Below, one piece after another: positions 39,219-52,028 of a stretch of DNA of 64,000 nucleotides. The DNA comes from Cacajao melanocephalus. Its lineage: Eukaryota; Chordata; Mammalia; Primates; Pitheciidae. The notes below the pieces were generated by a model. The model saw only the letters and a list, made by a program, of their open reading frames with translations, was not told the origin of the DNA and did no database searches. The position numbers were made by a program, and so were the translations under genes. The DNA is taken from the NCBI GenBank assembly GCA_963573385.1, contig CAUYLG010005430.1, forward strand, positions 1 through 64,000, read 5' to 3'. Numbering within the stretch: position 1 is the stretch's first letter; every line of letters begins with the position of its first letter.

Positions 39219-39440
39219 CTGTGGATTTGTTATCATTCAGTCATGGTCCCTTTTTGCCACTAGGCATTTTCAGTAGTGTCTAGTCCTCTAAGATTTCACA
39301 GGCCTACAAAATAATTGAAAAAATAAGAAAGTATTTACTTCAAATTGCAGAACTAAGAAAACAAAACTTTCAAGTTTAAAAGGTATGTGATTAAATTTTC
39401 ATAAAATTTTACATAACCTGAACTAATTGCAATTTAACTT

Positions 39441-39442
<2 letters not shown>

Positions 39443-39487
<45 letters not shown>
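39443..39487. repeat. (CA)n microsatellite
   Basis: About 21 CA units, nearly uninterrupted. Confidence 0.97.
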
Positions 39488-39490
<3 letters not shown>

Positions 39491-39661
39491 GCATGAGCTA
39501 TATTTATATGTATAGTAAGTACAAACAGTGCCATAGAGGCCTATACATTTCTGAAAATGTCCTTGCCCTGAATAAACCGTTTCCAGATTCATAGCTCCTG
39601 ACTCAGCCATCCTCAGATGTTCACATTCAATTCCACCGATCTCCTTCCCTGCAGGCTCAAT

Positions 39662-39703
39662 ATCATTCCATTTCCTAGGCCAATCATTCCATTTCCTAGG
39701 CCA
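39662..39703. repeat. Perfect 21-bp tandem duplication
   Basis: The unit at 39662-39682 (starts ATCATTCCATTTCC) is repeated exactly at 39683-39703. Confidence 0.97.
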
Positions 39704-40604
39704 AATAGGACTCACAAAAGCAGAAATAAAGGCAGGTTCAGCCACCCCAAAACCTGACAGCATTGTTAACTTATTTCAGCATGGAATGAGGAAGGGTGGC
39801 CGCTGGTTCTTATGCTGTGCACTAGAACCAAATTTCCTAGTTGCATTCCTTACTTTTGGCCACACTTATACGTGTAGTATTTAGCATTAGATTTCAACTA
39901 TGGTTTCCAGTCTGATGTCTTTTTTACTAACTAACCCTTATTAATGCAGATTAGTTTGAGGTCTTATGTCCTATGAACTCTTGAGCTCCAGGTCCCTCGA
40001 TGTGTTCCAATTCACAGTTAGGACTAAGCTACTGTTTGAGTGGCCTGTCGACCACCACAATCTCCTTCTTATCTGAACCTCTTTTCCTCTCCTAGATTGA
40101 GACCATTGCCCCTGAACCTCAGTTGATATCTGGGCTAGAACTCTCCATGGATGGCTTTAAGGTTCAGTTGCTGTTTCTTAGATCTCCAGAGATCGTCATT
40201 CATCTAAATCCTGATGGGAGAGGATGGTCATTTTTCTTCAATTGAACCTTTAGTCAGTTGGGCTCAAACATGTTCCCAGGACAATACCAGGTCCCAGGCT
40301 TTGCTTTACATGATTTACCACAGTAAATAGCTTTGCTTCACTGACACTTCTTAAGATTGTGTGAACTGAACTATCTTCTTTGTTTTGATACTTTTCTTCT
40401 GCCCATTCCTCTTTTCATTTTATTTTGGGAGCACATCAGACATTCTACTTTATAAAGTGAGAAGCATATTATTCTAATAGTCCTATGAAAAGATGAGAAT
40501 ACATTTGAAACACTCATATCTAAGGCTTTTCCCCCCTTTGGTAATATGCTAATGTATAAAGCAATCCAAATTCATAAACACTTACCAGGCTTGGTACTCT
40601 AGGA

Positions 40605-40652
40605 CAACTTCCTAAATCAACTTCCTAAATCAATGACTAGTCAATGACTAGT
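40605..40652. repeat. Two adjoining perfect tandem duplications
   Basis: CAACTTCCTAAAT occurs at 40605-40617 and 40618-40630. Immediately after, CAATGACTAGT occurs at 40631-40641 and 40642-40652. The second unit creates the 14-bp palindrome AATGACTAGTCATT at 40643-40656. Confidence 0.97.
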
Positions 40653-41566
40653 CATTTAAGAAATGACTAATAACAAATGTAACAAAAGTAGTAATAAAAT
40701 GATACTAGTAACAAAAGTAACATTTTAAAAGCCTTGAAACTCTGATTACCACAAATGAAATGGTGTAAGAAATATTGTTGTAAAATAATTTCCAGTAAAA
40801 ATAATCATTAGCTCACTTATGAAGCATAGGCCTTTGGTATGAATGATATTTCTCTTTTCTCAACTGGATGACCCGTGACCCTTTCGACTGATTACATGTG
40901 GTGATCAGATAATTTACCATTTTTTGTAGAGGGCATCCACAGTGGCTGATTAACAGAACATAGGTTAGAGTCTGATGTTGTAGTTTTAGGTAGTAAAAAT
41001 TTAAATAGATTTATGTGCACTAGAAACTGGATATTTTGTTATTCAGTTATTTGTTTTAGCTCAAATCAAAATGATCACTTAATAAAAATTGTATAGAATG
41101 CTATGCACCATAAAGTGTGGTTAGCTTAAATTGCAGATAAAAGTAAAATTATACAAAGTTTGGCTTGTGAGCCTATTTTATTTTCTTTTGTGTCCTTTTC
41201 TGGTTTCTATAAAGTGGAAATATTTTTAAAGAAAAATCACTTTTTAAAAATGATTGATAGCCTTGTATTAGTCAGTGAGTATTGAGATGAGGAATGCTAG
41301 CCTGTGGTATTTTCTCCCTCAGCAAAGAGGATATTGCTAAGATATGTACAGTTGTAACAACTATTTTCTACATAATTGCATTTGGTCTGTGTTGTATATC
41401 ATTTTATATTGCAAGGGAACCAGGTTTATATTATGAGTTTTTTAATCTTGTGTGTGTTTGTGTTACATAACGTGCAAGGCCATTTCAAAAACCTGTAAGT
41501 ATACCTATATATATATTTCAAGGCAGCATTATTTTCAAAAATAAAAAAAAATACCTTTCTTGTAAA

Positions 41567-42085
41567 AAAGTAAATCATTCTATTATAAGGACACATGCAT
41601 ATGTATGTTCCTTGTGGCACTGTTTACAATAACAAATACTTGGAACCAACCCAAAGGCCCATCAATGATAGACTGGATAAAGAAAATGTGGCACATATAC
41701 ACCATGGAATACTATGCAGCCATAAAAATGGATGAGCTCATGTTCTTTGCAGGGACATGGATGAATCTGGAAACCCTCATTCTCAGCAAACTGACACAAG
41801 AACAGAAAACCAAACACTGCATGTTCTCACTCATAAGTGGGTGTTGGAGAATGAGAACACATTGACACAGGGAGGGGAACATCACACACAGGGGCCTGTT
41901 GGGGGAAGGGAGGGTTAGTGGGGGATAGCAGTGGGTGGGGGGATTGGGGAGGGATAACATTAGGAGAAATACCTAAAGTAGGTGACAGGGGATGGATGCA
42001 GCAAATCACCATGGCATGGGTATACCTATGTAACAATCCTGCAGGACCTGCCTATGTACCCCAGAACTTAATTTTTTTTTTTTTA
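41567..42085 (+). mobile_element. L1: LINE-1 (L1PA-type) 3' end, 5' truncated
   Basis: It starts near AAATCATTCTATTATAAGGA (41571) in ORF2 and runs through ACACCATGGAATACTATGCAGC, the G-rich 3'UTR (41880-41960) and TACCCCAGAACTTAA, then a T-run and AAAG instead of a normal A tail. AAATAC-CTTTCTT-like sequence lies near both ends, but I could not settle the target duplication. Confidence 0.92.
41605..41865 (+). pseudogene. L1 ORF2p C-terminal fragment
   Basis: An 86-codon open stretch contains [16 protein letters not shown] and ends in the ORF2 C-terminal region ([18 protein letters not shown]). In frame with L1 ORF2 but only its last part. Confidence 0.88.
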
Positions 42086-43809
42086 AAGTTAATAGCAGAA
42101 ATACTTTCTTTACACAATTTCAGAGATATTCAGGAGAAATAGATAATGATGTCAGACGTATATAAATAGTTAATAAATTAATAAATAAACAAGGAAAGAC
42201 ACAATATAATCTTTTCTGTGTATTAATAAATCATTTGGTAATTTAAAACTTACACAAAAGAAAACAACATCTGTTATTTGTGATTAACATTTCTAATTAT
42301 TTCTTTTGGGGTTATTGCCTTAATGCAATGACTTTTTTCTTAATAAAATAGAAAGTAAAGACCAGGAGAACAAAATTAAACATAGAAAAAGAAATTTAAA
42401 CTATTTTATGTGTATTATAAATTTAGGAGGTGCATTATCTTTAAGATAATTTTTAATCTATAAAAATTTTTCATAAAAGCAACTTTTGAAACACATTTTC
42501 AAATATTGTTTTGAATAAGTATATGTCACTTTAATGTTTTGTTTTGTTTGACATACTGCAAAAACAATTTTTGGATACTTGTATATCTAAGAACAACCTA
42601 TGACAATATTTACTATTAGTCGTATTTTATAAACAAATAACATGATTAGATATCTGTACTGAGGAGGAGAATTGTTAACAACACACATTATTCTAACTTT
42701 TCCTTATTTTAAAATGCAATCAAATACCATACCATTGTGTCTTTCCAGTTTATCTTTCTTTTAGCTTTTTTAGCTTATTTTCCTTTTTATTACATAAGAT
42801 GGGCAAATATTTATTGTAGGAAGATAGAGAGGATCATTTAGGGACAAAATTGTCAAGAACAAATATTTTTTTAAAACCTCAATTTTTATAATGGGCAGAA
42901 GTAGATAAGGCAGAAGCTCTCAAATATTCACATAAAATTTTAAAGTCATGTATTTTGACAGGTGATAAATTACATCGTTGGAAGCTGAAATACTTTAATA
43001 GGGAGATTTTTTTCTTTGTATTTCTTTCTTCCTTTTTTGGCCCTATTTGTTTCTAGCTCAGTGTGGGATTTAGTGAGACTTTCAATACCTAGTAGTTACA
43101 TAAGGATTGATACAGTGTTCTTTGATGAATAAATGAATCAATCATATTTTAGGTATATGATCTGCTGATTCAGTAAAGATGAAAGAGGAATATTGCACTG
43201 AGAGAACAGTAGAGTAGTTGTCTTACACCAAATACTGTAAAGTTAGAGAAGGTAGTAGTAGAGAAAAAGAGAAAAATTATAATGAGATATAGGATAAGCA
43301 ACATTAAAGAAATGGCCCATGGCCAGGATATACAGAAGCTAATGATTCTGTTGTTTATATTCAGAAATCCACAAGAAGGTATGATATTCTCAGTGTTCAG
43401 GTCTTCTGTAAAATAGCAATTCCCATTTTGAGGAACACTATGCTATAAGATAGTCATTGGCTTGTGCTTTGTGCAAATTCCAATGGCATTTCTGTGTGTG
43501 TGTGCACATGTGTGACATTAAAGTTTCATTTTGCATATCTAATCATATAAAAAAACTTTGTTAAATAGTAAATATTTCAGAACTTTTACTAATTTTTTTG
43601 CATGACTAAAAAAAAAATGTTGACCATGGAGAAACATCTTTACAATTAAGTTGAAATTCAAAAGCAAATATGTTGAGAATCCATCTATCTTTATGTACAA
43701 ATTACATCAAATATTTAAAAAATAATATGGAAGGTAGCAAAGAAAATGCAAGAAAATTTGGCTTGGTTTGGCTGTTTTTCCACTTAAATAAGTCTTGGAT
43801 TCTCACTTA
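42086..43809. other. AT-rich intervening DNA, nothing recognised
   Basis: 1.7 kb with no gene or named repeat; a short TG run lies at 43493-43503. Confidence 0.5.
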
Positions 43810-44107
43810 TTGTGGGAGGCAGCCAGTTGGAGGTAATTGCATCATGGGGGTGAGACTTATCATGCTGTTCTCATGATAGTGAATAAGTCTCGCAAGATCT
43901 GATGGTTTTAAAAACGGGAGTTTCCCTGTACAACTATTCTCTGCCTGCTTCAGTCCACATAAGTGACTTGCTCCTCCATGCCTTCCACCATGATTGTGAG
44001 GCCTCCCCAGCCATGTGGAATTCTAAGTCCATTAAACCTTTTTCTTTTGTAAATTGCCTAGTTTCAGGTAAGTCTTTATCAGCAGTGTAAAAACAAATTA
44101 ATACAAA
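43810..44107 (+). mobile_element. MaLR LTR (MST/THE1 type), 5' end missing
   Basis: TTGTGGGAGGCAGCC, GGAGGTAATTGCATCATGGG, TAGTGAATAAGTCTCGCAAG, GCCTCCCCAGCCATGTGG and TCAGCAGTGTAAAAACAAAT follow the THE1/MST LTR order to the 3' end near 44107. The first 70-80 bases of the LTR are absent. Same family as the antisense LTR at 27709-28068. Confidence 0.9.
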
Positions 44108-44217
44108 AATCTAGTCCTACGTTACATTTACAAAGAAGGCTGACCACTCTACATTCTATGCAACTTTCTGTGGATCTGTCATTACTTCAAAATAAACATT
44201 AAAAAAAAGCAGAATAG

Positions 44218-44540
44218 ACCGGGTGCGGTGGCTTATGCCTATAATTCTAGCGCTTTGAGAGGCCGAGGCAAGCAGATCACAAGGTCAGGAGTTCGAAACC
44301 AGCCTGGCCAATATGGTGAAACCCCACCTCTACTAAAAATACAAAAAATTAGCCGGGCATCGTGGCACGCACCTGTAGTCCCAGCTACTCAGGAGCCTGA
44401 GGCAGGAGAATCACTTGAACCCAGGAGGTGGACGTTGCAGTTAGCCAGGATCATGCCACTGCACTCCAGCCTGGGTTATAGAGCGAGGCTATCTCAAAAA
44501 AAAAAAAAAAAAGAAAAAAGAAAAGAAAAAGAAAGCAAAG
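44218..44540 (+). mobile_element. Alu: Alu (AluS-like)
   Basis: A full dimeric Alu with a 17-base A run followed by GAAAA units. AAAGCAGAATAGA on the left and AAAGCAAAGTAGA on the right (44533-44545) form a slightly diverged target duplication. The 133-codon open frame over it is translated Alu. Confidence 0.95.
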
Positions 44541-45649
44541 TAGATCCACACATTCTTTATTCACAGCCTGCTTTGAAGGTAGGAGACCGTCTCACTGACA
44601 TTGCGTACCAGTTGACATATTGTTTATGATAGATATTTACAGAATAACCATTCAAATCACTGCATCTGCCTTTTATAGAAAGAAGGCTCTAGTGCAGAGA
44701 AATTATAGGAAAGCTAAATAGAAGAACTGTTCATCTGCAAAGGAATGCAATTCAAAGATAAAAGTTGTTATGTTCATGTCTGTCTTCAATAAATTTTGAA
44801 AAACTTGATAAAGGCTTTGGATCAAGTTGAGGACATGAACGTTACACTGGGAATTTCTCCCTGCCCACAACTAAGCAATGAGAATTACAGTATAAATGTT
44901 CAAATAAATTATAACATTACAAAGTAAAACAATACAGCTCTATAAAAATAAACGTTTTCATGGACTATAAATGCTGGGAATGGAGGGGCAAGGCATTTGA
45001 GAAACACAGATGCTTTCAGGGTAGCAGGAATCAAAACAACTTCATGAATGACAGAGAACTGCAGTTAGACTCACTCCATGAATGAAGGAGGCTTAAAACA
45101 TTGGAAATCTTGCCTGAACTATAGCTTATATCAGTCAGTGTGCTTGTGGTAGCAGGAGAAATCATTACAGATGGAGCTTGGGTCAAGACACCCCTTGGTT
45201 GTATAACTGGAACTGGGATATTATCAATATGACTGAGACAGGAGCATCTAGCCACTAATTGAATGTCTGAGTTTAAAAATCATCCACAGGGAGTGCCCAC
45301 AAAGTCTCTAAATAGGAAAGGTAAGTAGAAACATTGAGGAGAAAATTTCACAAGAAAATCTTTCCACAGAATTAGATCCTGCTGATTAAATTCAAAACCT
45401 CCTGAAAAACTAAGAAAGACATCAACAATTAACATCAACTCTGATACATTAGACTTGTAAAACAACCTCAAAATGATTTTAAAACAAATTAGGTTCTGAA
45501 AACTGTAAGGAATAATTGTCCTGATAACAAACAAAATAATGATAATTATCAATTAAAAGTGCACAGACATCAGTTTACAGTGCTGAGTCCAACAAACAGA
45601 AATCATGGGGTGTTTTAACTTAAATCTAGAACATGCAAAACATTAGAAC
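44541..45649. other. Intervening DNA, nothing recognised
   Basis: 1.1 kb with no gene or named repeat. The L1 5' boundary to its right is uncertain by about 100 bases. Confidence 0.5.
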
Positions 45650-45895
45650 ATGGGGGAGAGGGCAAGTGAACAACCAGCCAGGTGCAACACCACCCACCAA
45701 AAGATAGGTGTGCTTTCAACAGATCTACAGAGGGAAGCTACCTAGAGTGGACAGAGGGAAGACACATAAGCTGGGGTGAAGGGAGAGAAAGCTGGGAACC
45801 CTGTACATGGCTACAGAACAATGGGACTCTGAATCACAGCAACTCCAGGGGAATGGCTGAGTTAAATTGGCAAGGAACAACCTGCTCTCACCATG

Positions 45896-45975
45896 GGCCT
45901 CCAGAACCCCAGCAGGAGGGACCCCTTGACTACCACAGACACTTAGGGATCCCTCCTGCTGGGGTTCCAGAGGCC
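45896..45975. repeat. Inverted repeat (29-bp arms) in L1 5'UTR
   Basis: The arm at 45896-45924 pairs with 45947-45975 at 26 of 29 positions around a 22-base loop. The shared core is AACCCCAGCAGGAGGGA and its complement. RNA from either strand could fold into a long hairpin. Confidence 0.92.
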
Positions 45976-46929
45976 AGTGGTAAGGACAGCAATGCAGCTG
46001 ATAGGGAACGCAGAAGGTTCAGTGTGGAAGTGGTAGTAGAACATGCCCAGGTTCAGCCATCCCCCTAGGTTCTACTTCTTCCCATAGAGACTTTAGCCCT
46101 AGGGGAACTGTTGGACTTTATCTCTGGAGGGCAGTCTTGCCCATCAGATGGGGCTGGTTTGACTTGAGCACCCCTTGGTCTGCTGTCCTCTCCTAGGGCA
46201 CAAACTTGGCCAAGCCTGCTTGCTGGGCAGTCTTGGGTACCCTGGCAGCCCATACCATAGCTTCTGTGCTAGTGGACCATGCTTGACTGGTGGAGAGCTC
46301 CAGTGAGGCGGCCCATACAGCCATGCACCAGCTTGCCCACTCCCTCCCCATCCTGCATCTTCCCCAGGTCTCACAGTATCTCCACATTGCTTTGCTGGCA
46401 TGTGTCTGCACAGGTGGATGGGTTTTGCTTTTCTTACCTGCAAGAACACAGGAGAGCAGTCTGCCTTCACCTCCTCATGACCACTGACATTGCAGATGAA
46501 GCCTTGATGGGCATAAAGCCAGCAAACCCCACCCTCACTAGTGCACAGTCCTTGTGCTAAACAGTGATTCTCTCCCAACTTGAGCAATCACTCCTGCTTG
46601 CCAGGTACAGAAAAGCCACTAGGACCTGTGCCCTGCAGTGTCACACCCTCAAGCCAATACTACCTCCAGTGTGGCTGTGCATAATTCTCCATCAGGAGCT
46701 CCCTACCTTCCCCAGATGCATTGCCTCTGCCACTGCGGTGAGTGCCCACATGGAGGCAGGCACCCCACCATCCACTAGCACTCTGCCACAACCGCCACAC
46801 CTCAACTTCCTTCCAGCACAGTGTAATCCAAACCTCTAGAAGCCAGAGAACAATGTCAGGGTCCAATACAAGTCCATCTGAGTTACACTATTCAGGAGTT
46901 GAAAGCTGAACATTGGCCCCTAAAATCTT

Positions 46930-48015
46930 CCAGAAATGAAGACAGTCAGCTAAATCCATGTTGTACCATAATCAAACTCTCAATGTCATCAAATAGGACA
47001 AAAACAACAACAAAAAACCAACCAAAGGTAAGCAACCTCAATGATTGAAGGTAGACAAGCACACGTAGATGAGAAAAAAAAAATCAGTGAAATAATGCTA
47101 AAAATGCAAAAGCCAAAGTGACTTTTTTCCTCCAAACAACAGGATTACCTCTCTAGCAAGGGTTCTAAACTGGGCTGAGATGACTGAAATGTCAGCAATA
47201 GAATTCAGCAAATGGATAGGAATAAAATTCACTGAGGTACAGGAGTATGTAGTAACCCAATATGAGGTAGCTAAAAATTATAATAAAACAATGGAGAAGC
47301 ACACAGACAAAACAGGCAGTATAGAAAAGAATGTAATTGACCTGGTAGAGCTAAAAAACACAGTAGAAGAATTTGATAATTCAATCACAAGTATTAATGA
47401 TAGAATATACCAAGTAGAGAAAAAACATCAGAGCTAGAAGACTGGCTTTCTGAAATAAGAAAGTCAGGCAAGAATAGAGAAAAAAGAATAAAAATAAATG
47501 AACAAAAGATCTGAGAAATATGGGATTATGTATAGAGAATGAATCTACAACTGATTAGTGTACCTAAAAGAGATGAGAGAATGAAACCAACTTCAAAAAT
47601 ATATTTCAGGATATCATCCATGAGAACTTTCTCAAACTAGCTAGAGATGCCAACATTCAAATTAAGAAAATGCAGAAAACCCCACTATGATACTTCACAA
47701 GAAGATCAACCCTAAGACACATAGCCATCAGAGCCTCCAAGGATGAAATGAAAGAAAAAAATGTTAAAGGACGCTACAGAGAGAGGAGAGGTCACCCACC
47801 AAAAGAAGCTTATCAAACTAACAGCAGACCTCTCAGCTGAAACCCTACAAGGGGAAAGAGATTTGAGGGTCAATATTCAACATTCTTTTAAAAGAAGAAA
47901 TTCCAACCCATAATTTCATATCTGGTCACACTAAGCTTCATAAGAAAAAAAGAAATAAAATATTTTCAGGCAAGCAAATGCCTAGGAAATTTGTTACTAT
48001 CAGACCTGCTTTACA
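46930..48015 (+). pseudogene. L1 ORF1 (ORF1p) remnant
   Basis: The longest open part, 47180-47437, encodes the heptad-rich coiled-coil part of ORF1p (EKHTDKTGSIEKNVIDLVEL). Later sequence matches the RNA-binding and C-terminal domains in broken frames (TATCATCCATGAGAACTT, ACCTCTCAGCTGAAACCCT). Frameshifts and stops break the frame after residue 85. The exact start is not clear. Confidence 0.8.
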
Positions 48016-48169
48016 AGAGCTCCAAAATTAAGCATTAAATATGGAAAGGAAAGACCACTACCAGCCACTACAAACAAACAAGTAAATACTACTGAAGTAC
48101 AGAAACCAGTACACTATAAAGCAATCACATAAACAAGTCTGCAAAATAACCAGCTAACACTGTGATGAC

Positions 48170-50990
48170 AGGATGAAATCAGCAGATATCAATACTAACC
48201 TTGAATATAAATGGGTTTAATGCCTAATTAAAAGACACAGAGTGGCAAACTCGATAAAGAACTAAGACCCATTGGTATGCTGTCTTCAAGAGACCCATCT
48301 TACATGCAGTGGCACACATAGGCACAAAACAAAGGGGTGTAGAAAAATCTACAAAGGAAATAAACAACAACTAAAAAAGCAGGGACGGACTTGAAACCAA
48401 CAAAGATCAAAAAAGATGCAGAATGGCATTATCTATTGGTAAAGTGTTCAATTCAACAAGAAGAGCTAACTATGCTAAATATATAAGCACCCAACACAGG
48501 AGCACCCATGTTCATAAAGCAGGCTCTTGGAAACCTACAAAGAGACTTAGACTCCCACACAATAATAGGGGGAAACCTTAACATTCATTGGAAATATTAG
48601 ACAGATCATTAAGGCAGAAAATTAACAAAGATATTCAGGACCTAAACTCAGCACTGTATCAATCAAATGGACTTGACAGACCTCTCCAGAACTCTCCACC
48701 CCAAACCAACAGACTATATATTCTTCTCATGGTCTTGTGGTATGTACTGTAAAATTAATCACATAATTGGAAGGAAAACACTCCTCATCAAATGGAAAAG
48801 AACTGAAATCATAACAAACAGTCTCTAAGACCATGGCACAGTCAAATTAGCAACAAAAACAAAGAAATTTATTCAAACCCATACAATTACATGGAAATTG
48901 AATAACCTGCTCCTGAATGACTTTTGGAGAAATAATGAAATTAAGTCAGAAATCAAGAAGTTTTTGAAACTAATGAAGACAAATATATAACATACCAGAC
49001 TCTCTGGGACACAGCTAAGGCAGTGTTAAAAGGGAAATTCATAGCACTAAATGCCCATATCAAAAAGTTAGAAAAATCTCAAGTTAGCAACATAATATTA
49101 CACTAAAACAACTAAAGAACCAACAACAAATAAATCCAAAGCTACTGGAAAACAAGAAATAATCAAAATCAGAGCTGATCTGAAGGAGACTGAGACATGA
49201 AAAACCATTCAAAAGATCAACTAATCCAGGATCTGCTTTTTTGAAAAAGTTAATAGATTAGAAAAGCTGCTGGCTAAATTAATAAAGAAGAAAAGAGAAA
49301 AGATTCAAGTAAACACAATGAAAAATGACAAGGGGAATATTACCACTGATTCCACAGAAATATCACTATCAGAGAATATTATGACTACCCCTAGGCATGT
49401 AAACTAGATAATCTAAAAAAATTGATAAATTATTGGACACAATTACCCTCCCAAGACTGAACCAGGAAGAAACTGAATTCCTGAACAGACCAATAACAAG
49501 CTCTGAAATCAACTCAGTAATAAATAACCTGCCAGCTGGAAAAAAAAAATCCAAGACCAAATAGATTAACAGCTGAATTCTACTAGATGTAGAAAGAAGA
49601 GCTGGTACCATTCTGGCTGAAACTATTCCAAAAAATTAAAAAGGAGGGATTCCTCATTCTATGAGGCCAGCATCAGCCTAATACCCAAGCCTGGCAGAGA
49701 TACAGGGAAAAAAATGAAAATTTCAGGCCAACATCCTTGATGAACATCAATGCAAAAATTCTCAACCAAATACTGGCAAACTGAATTCATCAGCACATTG
49801 AAAAGCTTATCCACCACAATTAAGTAGGCTTCACCCCAGGATACAAGGTTAGTTCAACATATGCAAATCAATAACTGTGATTCATCATATAAATAGAACT
49901 GAAGATCAAAACCACATGATTATCTCAATAGATGCAGAAAAGGCTTTCAATAAAATTCAACACCAATTTATGTTAAAAACTGTAAATAAACTATTGAAGG
50001 AACATACCTCAAAATAATGAGTCATCTATTAAAAATGCACAGCTAACATTATACTGAATGGGGAAAAGTTGGAAGCATTCCACTTGAAAACCAGTGCAAG
50101 ACAAGGGTACTCTCTCTTACTATTCCTATTTAACATAATATTGAAAGACCTGATCAGGGCAATCAGGCAAGATGAAATACAGGACATCCAGACAGGAAGA
50201 GAGGAAGTCAAACTATCCCTGTTTGCAGACGACATGATCCTATATATAGAAAAACATATAGTCTCATCTCAAAAGCTTCTTTTGCTGATAAATAACTTCA
50301 GTCTCATACAAAATCAATATCCAAAAATTATTAGCATTCCTATACCAAAACAACAGTTAAGCCGAAAGCCAAATCAGGAATGTACTGTCATTCACAATTG
50401 CCATAAAAAGAATAAAACACCGAGGAATACATCTAAATAGGGAGATGAAATATTTCTGCAAGGAGAAGTATAAAACACTACTCGAAGAAATCAGAGATGA
50501 TACCAACAAATGCAAAATCATTTCACGCTCATGGATAGGAAAAAAAAGAATATTATACAAATGACCATACTGCCAAAAGCAGTTTATAGATTCAGTGCCA
50601 TTCTTATTAAACTATTATTGAGATTCTTCTCAGAACTAGAAAAAAACTATTTTAAAACTCATATGGAACCAAAAAAGAGCCCAAATAGCCAAAGCAATCC
50701 TAAGCAAAAAGAAAATGGCTGAAGGCATCATGCTACCTGACCTCAAACTATGCTACAGGGCTACAGTAACCAAAACAGCATCATGGTACTGGTTAAAAAG
50801 TAGCAGACACATAACAAATGGAACAGAATATAGAACCTAGAAATAAGACCACACACCTACAACTATCTGATATTTGACAAGCCTGACAAAAACAAACAAT
50901 AGGGAAAGGATTCGCTACTAAATAAATGGTGCTGAGATAACTAACTAGCCCTGTGAAGAAGATTCAAATTGGATCCCTTCCTTACTTCAT
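48170..50990 (+). pseudogene. L1 ORF2 (endonuclease/RT) remnant, 3' truncated
   Basis: Endonuclease-region sequence lies at about 48230-48800. The RT domain follows: GCAGAAAAGGCTTTCAA (AEKAF motif) near 49936, and the catalytic FADDMILY at 50222-50245 within a 123-codon open stretch (50069-50440). Many frameshifts and stops. The thumb and C-terminal cysteine region are missing because of the 3' truncation. Confidence 0.85.
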
Positions 50991-52028
50991 GTAGAGTAAA
51001 ATGTTGCTATAGCTTGAAGAACATATACCAATAATATTTGGGGCTGGGTAAGGGGTTTAAGAAGGAAAACTTAATATGAGAAACATGCCAAGCTTTACAT
51101 ATCAAAATTTAATTCCCATTTGAATATAGATTTTTTAAAATTAAATAGATATTTAAAAATCAAATCTAATAACTCTGTAATAAATATATGTTGACTGTAT
51201 TATACATGATCAAGTAAATTTTATTATGGGAATATAAGATATAGAATTCTATCAAAATTCAATCAATGTAATCTATTAAGTCAATAGCTTAAAGGATATA
51301 ACCTGTAACTTTCAACAGATAATACAATTTAACATTCATTCATGATTTAGATAAGCAAACAAAATTAAACAAAACTTTCAACTATATCAGAATAGCAGAA
51401 AGCACCCTTAATTTTATAAAAGAATATTAAGATATCTATGGTAAAACTCACATTGCCATTAAAGTCAAAAAGAAGCTAAGGAAGTCTTCCTTCCCTTTTA
51501 TGTCATAATATTAGAGATCAGCATTGTAGTAAGATATATAAATTGGAAAAGAAGAAATAAAATCTGTATTATTTAAAGTTAATGTGTGTATCTTCCTGGA
51601 AAATTAATCCAAAAATAAACTACAAGAATATAATAAGAAAATTTTATCATGATTGTTGAAACATAACTAACATTCAATAATTATGGCTTAGTGATACACC
51701 AACTATAAGACATTTTTAGAATCGTATAAAATGTATTTCATTCTTAAGTACCAAAAATTTGATATAAAATATTAAATTTTAACAGATTTTCAATACCTTT
51801 TGAATTTTTTTAAGGACAGAAAAGGTAACCTGAATAAACAGAACAAACTAGTGCATTTGTAGATTTGAATACTCAGTATATGAAAATATCATTTTAATGA
51901 TAAAAATATCACTAAATGCCTCTGAAGATCCAAGGCGATTGTGGGAAAAAAAACACACACACACAAGATAGGGAATTGACCTTATCAGATTTTAACATAT
52001 ACTCATATTAGGGAAAACAGTGTAATGT
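50991..52028. other. AT-rich intervening DNA, nothing recognised
   Basis: 1 kb, very AT-rich. A short CA run lies at 51953-51964. No gene or repeat identified. Confidence 0.5.

Larger units (their letters stand above)
39488..41566. other. Intervening DNA with two small tandem duplications
   Basis: 2.1 kb with no gene or named repeat. It contains the perfect short duplications at 39662-39703 and 40605-40652, listed separately. Confidence 0.5.
45650..50990 (+). mobile_element. L1: Long LINE-1 with 5'UTR, ORF1 and most of ORF2; 3' end missing
   Basis: A GC-richer 5'UTR (about 45650-46900) is followed by ORF1 and ORF2 remnants in order. Similarity stops near 50985 within ORF2 after TGGATCCCTTCCTTAC, so the ORF2 C-terminus, 3'UTR and A tail are absent. 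Most L1s lose the 5' end, so loss of the 3' end here implies a later deletion or rearrangement. Many stops and frameshifts; inactive. Subfamily probably L1PB or an old L1PA. Confidence 0.88.

Noticed and set aside
41546..42110. AAATAC(C)TTTCTT as target duplication of the L1 at 41567-42085
   Set aside because: The repeats are not flush with the L1 ends and differ by an indel, so chance similarity in AT-rich DNA is not excluded.
44228..44629. 133-codon open frame on the + strand
   Set aside because: It is translated Alu ([21 protein letters not shown] peptide) running into the A tail, not a gene.
46144..46587. 147-codon minus-strand frame and overlapping frames at 45682-46839
   Set aside because: They lie in the GC-richer 5'UTR of the long L1, where few stops occur by composition. 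Several overlapping frames on both strands are open equally, and none resembles a known protein.
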